DNA from: Cyclobacteriaceae bacterium
GTDB taxonomy: Bacteria; Bacteroidota; Bacteroidia; Cytophagales; Cyclobacteriaceae
Assembly (NCBI GenBank): GCA_027533395.1
Contig: JAPZUF010000004.1
Coordinates: 237,304 to 287,668 of the forward strand
Length of the DNA stretch: 50,365 nucleotides
Reading direction: 5' to 3'
Below are positions 1 to 9,441 of the stretch, piece by piece. How positions within the stretch are numbered: position 1 is the first letter of the stretch; each line of letters starts with the position of its first letter. Made by a program: the position numbers and the translations under genes. The notes under the pieces were generated by a model. The model was not told where the DNA came from. It worked only from the letters and a program-made list of their open reading frames with translations, and ran no database searches.

Positions 1-514
1 TGCCTAAAAGAGAATGGGTGTTGCAGGTAATGCAAGCTGTTTTAATATTATGATTTCTCGCATCTTGTACACCACCGATTACATAAGGCGTTTTACCCGA
101 TGCAGCTAAGCCAATTAAAAAATCGTTTTCGTTGATTTGATGATGCAATAAATCTTTCCAGGCTTGTGTTGCATCGTCTTCAGCATTTTCTACTGCTTTG
201 CGAATGGCTGCATCTCCGCCTGCAATAATGCCGATAACTTTTCCTTGTGGCATGCCATAGGTCGGTGGAATTTCTGAAGCATCTACAATACCCAACCTGC
301 CACTTGTGCCTGCACCAATATAAAATAAGCGACCGCCCATTTTCATCTTTTCTACAATACCATCCACCACTTTTTCGATGACAGGAATAACAGCTTCAAC
401 AGCTAAAGCAACTTTTTGATCTTCGCGGTTGATGTTTTGCAAAAGCATATGCGTACTCATGCTTTCGAGGTTTTGGTAATGCGAAGATGATTCGGTGATT
501 AAATCGTTAGCCAT
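1..514 (-). CDS. murQ: N-acetylmuramic acid 6-phosphate etherase, 3' part missing
   Basis: MurQ cleaves the D-lactyl ether of MurNAc-6-phosphate to give GlcNAc-6-phosphate and D-lactate, a cytoplasmic step of cell-wall recycling. The reverse strand from the ATG at 514 reads MANDLITESSSHYQNLESMS and continues through a SIS-type sugar-phosphate isomerase fold with the segments FYIGAGTSGRLGIVDASEIP and GIIAGGDAAIRKAVENAEDD, both typical of the family. About 171 codons are inside the window out of the roughly 270-300 usual for the family; the C-terminal part lies beyond the left edge. It starts 3 bases after the stop of the kinase gene upstream, so the two are almost certainly co-transcribed. Identification is from recognised family motifs. 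Confidence 0.93.
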   Translation of the reverse strand, partial: MANDLITESSSHYQNLESMSTHMLLQNINREDQKVALAVEAVIPVIEKVVDGIVEKMKMGGRLFYIGAGTSGRLGIVDASEIPPTYGMPQGKVIGIIAGGDAAIRKAVENAEDDATQAWKDLLHHQINENDFLIGLAASGKTPYVIGGVQDARNHNIKTACITCNTHSLLG

Positions 515-517
515 GTG

Positions 518-1357
518 TTAGCTTTGTTGATGGTACAAAGTAAGGCCAGCAATCGGACTTTCAACAATGTGTTGAACAGAAATATTTTTGGATGCAGCTA
601 CTTGTCGTAATTGATTGGAAAAATAAAAAGCAATTGACCCGGTAAAATGTACTTTTACTTGTTCGTATCGAGCGTATTTCATCACGTTGCGTTCTAAAAA
701 TAATTCGAAACCATATCTTACTAAATTTTGGCAATAGGCTTCTTGCAAGTGTTGAAAAATAAAATGCGAGAAACTTCCAAGAAAACGGCTGGGCATATCA
801 GCGTTATACACTTTATCAATTATTTCTTCTTTCTCAAATGGAAATCGTTGTTTGAATGCATCCCATAATTTTTCGGGTAAATCTTTGCGTAAATAATCAG
901 CAACAATTTGTTTCCCTAACCACGCACCCGAACCTTCATCGCCAAGAATATAGCCGAGCGATGTTACATTATCAACGATGTGTTGTCCATCGTAATAACA
1001 AGAGTTTGCGCCTGTACCTAAAATACAAGCGATGCCTTCTTGCTTACCGCACAAAGCGCGAGCTGCGGCTAACATATCGTGCCACACTTCGATGTGTGCC
1101 TGTGGAAAAAACTTTTCGAATACCGTGCGAATAGTTTTTCTGTTTTTATCCGAAGAACAACCCGTTCCATAATAATAAATGCGCGTGGGAGTTTGAGGCA
1201 TTTGTGGCAAAAGCATTTCGCGTAACTCTCGCTCTAAGTGTTCGGCTGGTTGTATGTATGGATTAAAACCTAACGTTTGTGCTTGTGCAATGGAACCATC
1301 ATCGGCAAGAATACGCCAATCTGTTTTAGAAGCTCCGGAGTCGGCAATAAGTATCAT
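518..1357 (-). CDS. BadF/BadG-family amino-sugar kinase (GlcNAc or MurNAc kinase)
   Basis: This 279-residue protein opens with ILIADSGASKTDWRI, the phosphate-1 loop of the BadF/BadG/BcrA ATPase (ASKHA) fold, and contains GCSSDKNR (about 70), CILGTGANSCYYDG (about 113-126) and LGYILGDEGSGAWLG (about 135-149), as in N-acetylglucosamine kinases. It should phosphorylate an amino sugar with ATP in the cytoplasm. Immediate coupling to murQ favours a MurK-like role on MurNAc as well as GlcNAc, since murQ needs MurNAc-6-phosphate; this is inference from context. The ATG at 1357 is preferred over the TTG one codon upstream. The cytochrome b5-like gene ends 9 bases before it. Substrate choice between GlcNAc and MurNAc cannot be read from the sequence. 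Confidence 0.85.
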   Translation of the reverse strand: MILIADSGASKTDWRILADDGSIAQAQTLGFNPYIQPAEHLERELREMLLPQMPQTPTRIYYYGTGCSSDKNRKTIRTVFEKFFPQAHIEVWHDMLAAARALCGKQEGIACILGTGANSCYYDGQHIVDNVTSLGYILGDEGSGAWLGKQIVADYLRKDLPEKLWDAFKQRFPFEKEEIIDKVYNADMPSRFLGSFSHFIFQHLQEAYCQNLVRYGFELFLERNVMKYARYEQVKVHFTGSIAFYFSNQLRQVAASKNISVQHIVESPIAGLTLYHQQS

Positions 1358-1366
1358 CAATATATA

Positions 1367-1606
1367 TTAAGCTTGAAGTATTCCAATTTTAGTAAACTTT
1401 TCGAAGACGGCATCCGTATGCGGTGCGTCACTTAACTCATGTGTTAAATCTTGGCCGGCCCAATGTTCGTAGTGCTTTCCTTTTTTCCATAGGCGCGAAG
1501 CACTTACATCGTAAATGAAGCCTTTATAGGCAATCCAGATTTGCGGTTTATCTTGTCCGTTGCGCAAAGCAAGTTGTTGTAAAGAAAACTGCGGTAATTC
1601 TTTCAT
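1367..1606 (-). CDS. Small cytochrome b5-like heme-binding domain protein
   Basis: A 79-residue single-domain protein. The segment WIAYKGFIYDVSASRLWKKG (about 24-43) followed by HYEHWAGQDLTHEL and APHTDAVFEKF matches the cytochrome b5-like heme/steroid-binding family in its short bacterial form; candidate axial ligands are a histidine in H45-H48 and H63. The canonical HPGG is not present, as is usual in the short bacterial and MAPR-like members. There is no signal peptide or membrane segment, so it is probably cytoplasmic. It is the first gene of a tight minus-strand cluster with the amino-sugar kinase and murQ, but a functional link to sugar recycling is not evident and co-transcription may be incidental. 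Confidence 0.75.
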   Translation of the reverse strand: MKELPQFSLQQLALRNGQDKPQIWIAYKGFIYDVSASRLWKKGKHYEHWAGQDLTHELSDAPHTDAVFEKFTKIGILQA

Positions 1607-1679
1607 TTCGGCTTATATCAATTTTTGCATTCGAATGAGCATGTAAATTATTATCTTTCACGGATTAAATCCCAAACTC

Positions 1680-2912
1680 GTGAAAAAACTTATTCTCTTT
1701 TCTTTCTCTCTTTTATTGTTTTTTTCAGCCTGTAAAAAACAAGTTATCGATTACTCGAAACTGCCAGATGAAGAACTAAAGAAAATTGCAGACTCGCTTG
1801 CTCAACAATTCATCATCACCGATGGACATGTAGATTTACCTTATCGATTAAAGGTAAAGAACTTTAGATTAGAGAAAGAGTTTCTAGGCATACCCATAAG
1901 CACAACGGAGGGCGATTTTGATTTTGAACGCGCTAAAAAAGGAGGACTAGACGCACCCTTTATGTCGATTTATATTCCAAGTCGATACCAATTACAAGCT
2001 GATAAAGGCAAAGCGTTGGCCGATTCGTTAATTGATATGGTGAATGGTATTATCGCAGCACACCCAGATAAATTTGGTGCAGCCGGATCACCACAAGAAA
2101 TTGAAGCCAATACTAAAGCCGGAAAAATTTCTTTGCCAATGGGCATGGAAAACGCAGCTCCCATTGGCAACGATATCAAAAACATCGAATACTTTTTCAA
2201 GAGAGGCATTCGCTACATGACGTTAACACATGGCAAAGACAATCAAATCTGCGATTCGTCTTACGACACTACACAAACTTGGAATGGGTTAAGTCCGTTT
2301 GGAGAACAAGCTGTAAAAGAAATGAATCGCATCGGTATGTTGGTAGATATATCGCACGTATCAGACTCTGCCTTTTATGATGTATTGAAAATGGTAAACA
2401 AACCAGTTATTGCTTCGCATTCGTCTTGTCGTTATTACACACCTGGTTTTTTGCGCAACATGTCGGATGATATGATTCGAGCATTAGGAAAAAACGGTGG
2501 CGTCATTCAAATTAATTTTGGTGCATCGTTTTTAGATTCAGTTGCCAGAACCAACAGCAAACTTCTTGATTCGTTAGAAGCAGTTTTAGCAGAAAAGAAA
2601 TTAACCTCGCGCGATGCCGAAGCACAAACCATCATAGATGGCTTTATCAAAAACCATAAAGAACTTTTTTCTGATGTAGAAAGAGTGGCCGACCACATTG
2701 ATCATGTAAAAAATCTTGCTGGAATTGACCACATAGGCATTGGTTCTGACTACGATGGGGTTGGAGATAGCCTCCCAGTTGGTTTAAAAGATGTAAGCCA
2801 ATATCCGAACTTGATTTATGTTTTATTAAAACGAGGATATACCCCATCTGACATTGAGAAAATCTGCTATTTAAATGTTAAACGTGTTTGGGATAAGAAC
2901 TTAAATCTATAA
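1680..2912 (+). CDS. Membrane dipeptidase, family M19, lipoprotein
   Basis: A 410-residue zinc dipeptidase of the renal-dipeptidase family, expected to hydrolyse dipeptides in the periplasm or at the cell surface. A lipoprotein signal with lipobox FFSAC gives Cys18. Metal ligands are recognisable: H50 and D52 in TDGHVDLPY, a glutamate in LPMGMENAAPIG, histidines in DISHVSD and VIASHSSCR, and the aspartate region HIGIGSDYDGVG near the C terminus. The start is a GTG at 1680; it sits directly before a good lipoprotein signal and no in-frame ATG precedes the signal. The next gene begins 21 bases downstream on the same strand. The lipidated location is inferred from the lipobox. Confidence 0.92.
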   Translation: MKKLILFSFSLLLFFSACKKQVIDYSKLPDEELKKIADSLAQQFIITDGHVDLPYRLKVKNFRLEKEFLGIPISTTEGDFDFERAKKGGLDAPFMSIYIPSRYQLQADKGKALADSLIDMVNGIIAAHPDKFGAAGSPQEIEANTKAGKISLPMGMENAAPIGNDIKNIEYFFKRGIRYMTLTHGKDNQICDSSYDTTQTWNGLSPFGEQAVKEMNRIGMLVDISHVSDSAFYDVLKMVNKPVIASHSSCRYYTPGFLRNMSDDMIRALGKNGGVIQINFGASFLDSVARTNSKLLDSLEAVLAEKKLTSRDAEAQTIIDGFIKNHKELFSDVERVADHIDHVKNLAGIDHIGIGSDYDGVGDSLPVGLKDVSQYPNLIYVLLKRGYTPSDIEKICYLNVKRVWDKNLNL

Positions 2913-2933
2913 ATTGTAATCAATGTAATATTT

Positions 2934-5900
2934 ATGAAAAAATCTTTACTCTGTTTAATCATAAGTGGGATTGTACTATTCAATATTGAAACTGGTTATA
3001 CACAAAAGGTAATGTGGCAACGAGCCAAAGGTGGAACAATTTGTTATGGGAAGATGGAAGACCATAATTTTGTTATACCACCTCCTGAAATCTATGAACA
3101 AAGCAAAAAGGCAAGAACAAAAACAGCCAATTTTAATGTTACCTATATTGGTTTTAGTGCCGAAGCACAAGCAGCTTTTCAAAGAGCTGTTGATATATGG
3201 GAAACGTTACTTGTTTCTCCGGTCACTATAAATGTTACAGCTAATTGGGCACCTTTGGGAAGCGGTGTTTTAGGCTCAGCGACTGCGGGTACTTTTCATG
3301 CGAATTTTGATGGTGCACAACAACTCAATGTTTTTTATCCTGCGCCACTGGCAGAGAAAATGGCAGGTAAAGAATTAAATGACCCTACTGATCCTGATAT
3401 ATTTGCTAGTTTTAATAGTGCCAACAGTGCATGGTCTTTTAGTTTAGATCAAAACGTATCCACACCGGGTCGATATAGTTTAGTAACGGTTGTTCTACAT
3501 GAACTGGGACATGGTTTAGGATTTTTAGACTCTTACACAGTTACTGGAAACAATGGCGTTGTAGGTTTGCAAAGCACAGGAGTACCAGTTCCTTATGACT
3601 TGGCTTTAGAGAATAATGCCGGAACTAATCTATTTGTTGGCTTCACATCTCCCTCTGCAGCTTTACGAGATCAATTAATAAGCAATAATTTATTTTATCG
3701 CTCTCCCGCAGTTGTGCAAAATAACGGTAATGCCCCAGGAAGAGTATTTGCACCTACTACTTTCTCTAATGGATCTAGTATTGCACATTGGGATGAATCA
3801 ACTTTTAACGGAACACCAAATGCTTTGATGACTCCTCAAGTGGCACCTAATGAAAGAATCTTTGATCCGGGTGAATTAACACTAAGTATGTTTAGAGACA
3901 TGGGTTGGGAGTTTGTATATATTAATCATCAAAGATTAACAGATACCGAAAACACAACGGGACCATATTTAATAGAAGCAACCTTTCAGGCCGATAAAGC
4001 TCCAATAAGCGCACCCACAGTGGTGTATAATAACGGAGGCAGTAACCAAGAATTACCTATGATACTTGATGTAAATTCCGGAACCTACAAGGCTACAATT
4101 CCATCAACAGGTATTGCATCAACATATCAATATTTTATTAGGGTTAACGACAATTCTAGCAGAACTTTCACTGAGCCAGGAAAATTAACACGTGTTACCA
4201 CGGGTACAGTGCAAAATAGTTTTCAGTTTAAAACAGGAACCGATATCATTAAACCAAAAATTGTACATAGTCCCAAAGCATTTTTAATTGATGCAGAAAC
4301 TGACTTAGAAATAGAAGCCCAAGTTTCAGACAATGCCAAACTTAGTACAGTTAAACTAGAGTATTTTCTTAATGATGTTGCCCAACCAACAATTGATTTA
4401 ATTTTACAAAATCCACAAGAGGATTCAATTTATCAGGCTACAATTAACATTGCTTCTTTAACTGATGGACAAAAGTTAAAATATAGAATTGTGGCAACAG
4501 ATAATGCAGCTAATAGTAATATAGGTCTATCTCCTGCAACAGGCTATTATGAAATTAATACGGTTGGTTTATTGCCAGCCGTTGATCAATATATCAATGA
4601 TTTTAATAGCAATGTTCAGGATTATTTTACTGAAGGTTTCACCATATCAACCCCTGCAGGATTTTCTAATGGAGGCATTCACTCTGAACACCCATACGTT
4701 GATGGTGAAGGATTTCCTAATAATGAAAGAGAACTAATCTATCAGATTAGAGTACCCGTTACAATTAAGTCAAATGACGCAACTCTAAGGTTTGATGAAA
4801 TTGTACTTGTTGAGCCCGGTGCTGTAGGTTCAGTTTTTGGGGACAATAATTTTTATGATTATGTAATAGTTGAAGGTTCTAAAGATGGAGGCCTAACTTG
4901 GACAGCACTTGGCCCGGGATATGATTCACGCGACAAAACTATATGGCTGAATAAATACAATAGTGCAACAAGTGGTAATAATAGCACGGCAGTGGGTGAT
5001 CCAACACTTTTTCAAACCCGAACTTATGATTTGCTCACTAAGTTTAATGCGGGAGACCAAGTAATTTTTAGATTTAGAATGTATATAGATGAAGTAGCAC
5101 ATGGTTGGGGTTGGGCAATTGATAATTTAAAAATTCAAATAGATGATACGCCACCTACGATTCTTCATCAGCACCTCGATTGGATTCCAAGTGGAAATTC
5201 GGGACTCACACTTTCTGCAATTCCACAGGATGTGAATCAGGTTACAAGTCTTAAATTGTTTTACAAAAAATCGAATGGTACTGCTGCCGGCTACGAATCC
5301 GGAGAATTATCGTACACAGGAGTTTTAAATAATCAAACACTTACTTTCGATCTTGATTTTAACAATTTACAAAACGGGGATAGCGTTAGTTATTACTTTT
5401 TACCAAGAGATAACTCAAATAATTTAGGACAAATACTTGAATACGTAGCACGTGTTGGCACATTAGAAACAATTTCGACTTACAATAATAATTTCAACGC
5501 TCCTTCCATTACGAGCGACTTTTCAGGAAACTTCTTTAGCTTGAGCCAACCTTCCGGATTTGCAAACTTATCTCTACAAACTTCACATCCGTACCCAAAT
5601 GGATTTGGCCTCGATGGTTCTAGCGATTTTACACTCACCTTGCTCAAGAAAATTGATATAAATGAAGATAACCCTTACATCAATTTTAATGAAATAGCAA
5701 TCATCAATGCAAATGATTACGTTGTTGTAGAAGCATCTAAGGATGATGGACAAACTTGGGTTGCATTAACTGAACAATATAATGCCTCTAAGGAAACAGT
5801 TTGGACACAAGCTCTTAATGCTAATGCTAATGGAAGCAGCTCGATGTTCCGAAGAAGAGTTGTAAAACTTACCAAAGAAGGAGAAATTACCTCAACGGAT

Positions 5901-6260
5901 AATGTTATCATCAGATTCAGATTAAGATCTAATCAAACTGGCAATGCTTGGGGCTGGGCAATAGATGATTTAGGTATTCAAGATATAACAACCGAATCAC
6001 CTTCATTATTACAAAATGAATTGTTAATCGGTCCGAATCCATTCAATCAATCTTTGTCTGTTCAATTTACCCATGCAACCGAGCCTTTAGAGTTTACTAT
6101 TACGAACCTTAATGGTGCAAATCTTCATCAGCAAAAATTTACAGAACAAGAATTGCGCAACAGAACAGACTTAAACCCTGGCGATATCCAGCCTGGTATT
6201 TACATTCTTAAAATCAGCAATGGTAAAGAAACTGTTTACCGAAAATTGATAAAACAATAA
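2934..6260 (+). CDS. T9SS-exported multidomain metalloprotease
   Basis: An 1108-residue secreted protein. Order: signal peptide (about 1-24), a protease-like domain with the zinc motif HELGHGLGF at H189-E190-H193, an immunoglobulin-like stretch (about 330-540), then two related modules of roughly 180 residues each (about 550-740 and 840-1020), and a C-terminal sorting domain (about 1030-1108) with NPF, GIYILKI and a basic end. The sorting domain means export through the type IX system and attachment or release at the surface. The two modules share YVIVEGSKDGGLTWTAL versus YVVVEASKDDGQTWVAL and both end in GWGWAIDxL. The typical third metzincin histidine (HExxHxxGxxH) is not obvious, so the exact peptidase family is open. 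Followed by a strong terminator. Confidence 0.85.
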   Translation: MKKSLLCLIISGIVLFNIETGYTQKVMWQRAKGGTICYGKMEDHNFVIPPPEIYEQSKKARTKTANFNVTYIGFSAEAQAAFQRAVDIWETLLVSPVTINVTANWAPLGSGVLGSATAGTFHANFDGAQQLNVFYPAPLAEKMAGKELNDPTDPDIFASFNSANSAWSFSLDQNVSTPGRYSLVTVVLHELGHGLGFLDSYTVTGNNGVVGLQSTGVPVPYDLALENNAGTNLFVGFTSPSAALRDQLISNNLFYRSPAVVQNNGNAPGRVFAPTTFSNGSSIAHWDESTFNGTPNALMTPQVAPNERIFDPGELTLSMFRDMGWEFVYINHQRLTDTENTTGPYLIEATFQADKAPISAPTVVYNNGGSNQELPMILDVNSGTYKATIPSTGIASTYQYFIRVNDNSSRTFTEPGKLTRVTTGTVQNSFQFKTGTDIIKPKIVHSPKAFLIDAETDLEIEAQVSDNAKLSTVKLEYFLNDVAQPTIDLILQNPQEDSIYQATINIASLTDGQKLKYRIVATDNAANSNIGLSPATGYYEINTVGLLPAVDQYINDFNSNVQDYFTEGFTISTPAGFSNGGIHSEHPYVDGEGFPNNERELIYQIRVPVTIKSNDATLRFDEIVLVEPGAVGSVFGDNNFYDYVIVEGSKDGGLTWTALGPGYDSRDKTIWLNKYNSATSGNNSTAVGDPTLFQTRTYDLLTKFNAGDQVIFRFRMYIDEVAHGWGWAIDNLKIQIDDTPPTILHQHLDWIPSGNSGLTLSAIPQDVNQVTSLKLFYKKSNGTAAGYESGELSYTGVLNNQTLTFDLDFNNLQNGDSVSYYFLPRDNSNNLGQILEYVARVGTLETISTYNNNFNAPSITSDFSGNFFSLSQPSGFANLSLQTSHPYPNGFGLDGSSDFTLTLLKKIDINEDNPYINFNEIAIINANDYVVVEASKDDGQTWVALTEQYNASKETVWTQALNANANGSSSMFRRRVVKLTKEGEITSTDNVIIRFRLRSNQTGNAWGWAIDDLGIQDITTESPSLLQNELLIGPNPFNQSLSVQFTHATEPLEFTITNLNGANLHQQKFTEQELRNRTDLNPGDIQPGIYILKISNGKETVYRKLIKQ

Positions 6261-6281
6261 TCTCCAGCTCAACTCAATGTT

Positions 6282-6308
6282 AAAAGCCCGAAAACCTCGG
6301 GCTTTTTT
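6282..6308 (+). terminator. Rho-independent terminator after the metalloprotease
   Basis: A perfect 7-bp G+C-rich stem AGCCCGA / TCGGGCT (6285-6291 with 6297-6303), loop AAACC, followed at once by a run of Ts. It lies 24 bases after the stop codon and separates this transcript from carB. Confidence 0.9.
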
Positions 6309-6331
6309 ATTGTATTAAATTTTTAAGAAGG

Positions 6332-6364
6332 TTCGGCAAATCCGAAACATAAGCCGTACTTTTG
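6332..6364 (+). promoter_or_regulatory. Putative Bacteroidota-type promoter of carB
   Basis: TACTTTTG at 6357-6364 matches the phylum -7 consensus TAnnTTTG in full. The -33 element is weak (TTCG at 6332-6335, 21 bases upstream). The predicted start of transcription falls near 6370, leaving about 20 bases before the ATG at 6392, and it places the alternative TTG start (6362) inside the promoter. Confidence 0.5.
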
Positions 6365-6391
6365 CCCAATTTTAACCACCACGTTCTCCTT

Positions 6392-9208
6392 ATGCCACGC
6401 GACAGAAGCATCCGTTCCGTACTCATCATCGGTTCTGGCCCTATTATTATTGGTCAGGCCTGCGAATTCGATTATTCAGGCTCTCAGGCTTCGCGCTCAT
6501 TGCGCGAAGAAGGCATAGAAGTGGTGCTCATCAATTCTAACCCGGCCACTATCATGACAGACAAAGTGACGGCCGACCATGTGTACCTCAAACCTCTAAC
6601 AAAAAAATCCATTCGAGAAATTCTCGAAAAACATAATATCGATGCCGTTCTCCCCACCATGGGCGGACAAACTGCACTTAACTTATGCATCGATTGCGAT
6701 AAAGCCGGCATCTGGCAACACTACGGTGTGCGCATCATTGGAGTTGACATCAAAGCCATTGAAACCACCGAAGACCGAGAGAAATTCCGACTGAAAATGT
6801 TGGAACTAAACATCGGTGTTTGCAAAGGAAGAACTGCAAAATCCTTTTTAGAGGGAAAAGAAATCGCACAAGAAACAGGCTTTCCATTAGTCATTCGCCC
6901 ATCATTTACTTTAGGCGGAACGGGTGGAGGTTTTGTAAACTCAGCCGATCAGTTTGATGAAGCCTTAAATAGAGGCTTACATGCTTCACCTGTACACGAA
7001 GTGTTGGTAGAACAATCCATCTTTGGTTGGAAAGAATACGAGTTGGAATTGCTACGCGATAACAATCAAAACATCATCATCATCTGTTCGATAGAAAATT
7101 TCGATCCGATGGGTATTCACACTGGCGATTCGATAACAGTTGCTCCAGCGATGACATTAGCTGATACAACCTACCAACGCATGCGCGACATGGCCATTAA
7201 AATGATGAATGGCATCGGTCAGTTTGCAGGAGGGTGCAACGTACAGTTTGCTGTTAACCCCGATAATGAAGAAGAAATTATCGGTATCGAAATTAATCCG
7301 CGTGTGTCTCGCTCATCTGCGCTCGCTTCTAAAGCAACGGGTTATCCCATTGCGAAAATTGCCGCCAAACTTGCTATAGGATATAATTTAGATGAACTGA
7401 AAAACGCCATCACGGGTACAACTACTGCTTACTTTGAACCAACGCTCGACTATGTGATTGTGAAAATTCCACGTTGGAATTTTGATAAATTCCAAGGAGC
7501 GGATCGCAAACTGGGTTTACAAATGAAATCAGTTGGCGAAGTAATGGGCATCGGTAGAAATTTTCAGGAAGCCTTACAAAAAGCATGTCAGTCGCTCGAA
7601 ATCAGAAGAAACGGTATTGGTGCCGATGGAAAAGAATTGCGCAATCAAGACGAATTGCTTCATTCATTAGCCAACCCAACCTGGAACAGATTATTTCACA
7701 TTCACGATGCCATAAAAATCGGCATTCCATTAAAAACCATTGGTAAAATCACACGCATCGATAAATGGTTTTTAAAACAAATAGAAGAATTAGTAGAAAT
7801 AGAAAAAGAATTACAAGGCAACGACATTAATTCTATATCCGAAACGTTATTGCGCAAAGCAAAAGAAAAAGGATTTGGAGATAGACAAATAGCGCATTTG
7901 TTACATTGTTTAGAAAGCGAAGTGTTTAACAAACGCCATAGTTTAGGCATCAAGCGCGTTTACAAATTGGTAGATACTTGCGCAGCTGAGTTTGAAGCTA
8001 AAACGCCTTATTACTACTCTACATTCGATGCTGAAAACGAATCCATTCCAAGTAATAAAAAGAAAGTAGTAGTGTTAGGGTCAGGGCCTAATCGCATTGG
8101 TCAAGGCATTGAGTTTGATTACTCTTGTGTGCACGGAGTGTTGGCCGCTAAAGAAAGTGGATACGAAACCATCATGGTTAATTGTAATCCTGAAACGGTT
8201 TCCACTGATTTTGATATTGCAGATAAATTATATTTCGAGCCTGTGTTCTGGGAACACTTGTATGAAATCATTTTACATGAAAAACCAGAAGGAGTAATCG
8301 TGCAATTAGGCGGACAAACCGCGTTGAAGCTTGCAGAGAAACTACACAAATACGGCATCAAAATTATTGGAACATCTTTCGACTCATTAGATTTAGCAGA
8401 AGACAGAGGAAGATTTTCTACTTTGTTAAAAGAACAAAATATTCCTTATCCTGAGTTTGGTGTAGCCACCGATCCGGATGAAGCTTTAGAAGTTTCTAAG
8501 CAAATTGGTTTTCCTTTGTTGGTAAGACCATCGTATGTGTTGGGTGGCCAGTCGATGAAAATCGTAATTAATGAGAAAGAATTAGAAGCACACATCATTG
8601 ATATTTGGAAACACTTACCTGATAACAAAGTGTTACTCGATCATTATTTAGATGGCGCCATAGAAGCCGAAGCAGATGCGATTTGCGATGGAGAAAATGT
8701 GTACATCATCGGCATCATGCAACACATCGAACCTGCGGGTATTCACTCAGGCGATTCGTATGCAGTGTTGCCACCATACAACTTGGGCGATTTTATCATC
8801 AAACAAATTGAAACCTATACAACACGCATCGCACAAGCTCTAAAAGTAAAAGGGTTAATCAATATTCAATTTGCTATTAAGAGCGACAAAGTATATGTGA
8901 TTGAAGCCAATCCACGCGCATCGCGCACAGTGCCTTTTATTTGCAAAGCCTACGATGAACCGTACGTTAATTATGCAACTAAAGTAATGTTGGGCGCAAA
9001 GAAAGTAACAGACTTTAAATTTAACCCTACTAAAAAAGGCTACGCGATAAAAGAACCAGTATTCTCTTTTAATAAATTCCCTGATGTAAATAAGGAGCTA
9101 GGACCGGAGATGAAATCGACAGGAGAATCTATTTATTTTATCGATGATTTAATGGACGACTACTTCTTGAATATCTACAGCGAACGAAATTTGTATTTGA
9201 GTCGTTAA
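6392..9208 (+). CDS. carB: Carbamoyl-phosphate synthase large subunit, lacking the MGS domain
   Basis: CarB makes carbamoyl phosphate from bicarbonate, ATP and ammonia delivered by CarA, feeding pyrimidine and arginine synthesis. The start MPRDRSIRSVLIIGSGPIII and the internal repeat VVVLGSGPNRIGQGIEFDYS mark the two homologous halves, each with an ATP-grasp domain (RPSFTLGGTGGG and RPSYVLGGQSMK phosphate loops). The protein is 938 residues, against about 1070 for the E. coli enzyme: it ends just after the second synthetase half (GPEMKSTGE) and has no C-terminal methylglyoxal-synthase-like regulatory domain. I recall this shorter form from other Bacteroidota, but could not check. ATG 6392 is chosen over TTG 6362 because the latter overlaps the promoter. 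carA is not in the window. Confidence 0.95.
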   Translation: MPRDRSIRSVLIIGSGPIIIGQACEFDYSGSQASRSLREEGIEVVLINSNPATIMTDKVTADHVYLKPLTKKSIREILEKHNIDAVLPTMGGQTALNLCIDCDKAGIWQHYGVRIIGVDIKAIETTEDREKFRLKMLELNIGVCKGRTAKSFLEGKEIAQETGFPLVIRPSFTLGGTGGGFVNSADQFDEALNRGLHASPVHEVLVEQSIFGWKEYELELLRDNNQNIIIICSIENFDPMGIHTGDSITVAPAMTLADTTYQRMRDMAIKMMNGIGQFAGGCNVQFAVNPDNEEEIIGIEINPRVSRSSALASKATGYPIAKIAAKLAIGYNLDELKNAITGTTTAYFEPTLDYVIVKIPRWNFDKFQGADRKLGLQMKSVGEVMGIGRNFQEALQKACQSLEIRRNGIGADGKELRNQDELLHSLANPTWNRLFHIHDAIKIGIPLKTIGKITRIDKWFLKQIEELVEIEKELQGNDINSISETLLRKAKEKGFGDRQIAHLLHCLESEVFNKRHSLGIKRVYKLVDTCAAEFEAKTPYYYSTFDAENESIPSNKKKVVVLGSGPNRIGQGIEFDYSCVHGVLAAKESGYETIMVNCNPETVSTDFDIADKLYFEPVFWEHLYEIILHEKPEGVIVQLGGQTALKLAEKLHKYGIKIIGTSFDSLDLAEDRGRFSTLLKEQNIPYPEFGVATDPDEALEVSKQIGFPLLVRPSYVLGGQSMKIVINEKELEAHIIDIWKHLPDNKVLLDHYLDGAIEAEADAICDGENVYIIGIMQHIEPAGIHSGDSYAVLPPYNLGDFIIKQIETYTTRIAQALKVKGLINIQFAIKSDKVYVIEANPRASRTVPFICKAYDEPYVNYATKVMLGAKKVTDFKFNPTKKGYAIKEPVFSFNKFPDVNKELGPEMKSTGESIYFIDDLMDDYFLNIYSERNLYLSR

Positions 9209-9233
9209 TAGTTTTAGCATAAAGAATTTTATT

Positions 9234-9431
9234 ATGGTAAAATTTTTATTGGTTTGCGCATTGATTGCCTACGTGCTATATAAATTCGGCACATCGGTTA
9301 AAAGCCATCAAAGAGGGCCGATTGATTTTAATCATCAAGACAACAAAAACAATTCAAAAGATAATTCGAATAATAAAAACAAAGGTAAGTTTGATGGTGG
9401 CGAGTACATCGACTACGAAGAAGTGAAGTAA
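9234..9431 (+). CDS. Small membrane-anchored protein, DUF4834-like
   Basis: A 65-residue protein with one hydrophobic N-terminal segment (about 3-18, KFLLVCALIAYVLYKFG), an Asn/Lys-rich low-complexity middle (about 35-52) and the acidic end GGEYIDYEEVK. This arrangement and the terminal motif match a small Bacteroidota family that I associate with DUF4834; function unknown. It sits 25 bases after carB and 10 bases before dapF on the same strand, so it is probably in their operon. The assignment rests on the terminal motif and layout only. Confidence 0.65.
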   Translation: MVKFLLVCALIAYVLYKFGTSVKSHQRGPIDFNHQDNKNNSKDNSNNKNKGKFDGGEYIDYEEVK

Positions 9432-9441
9432 TAACTATTCC

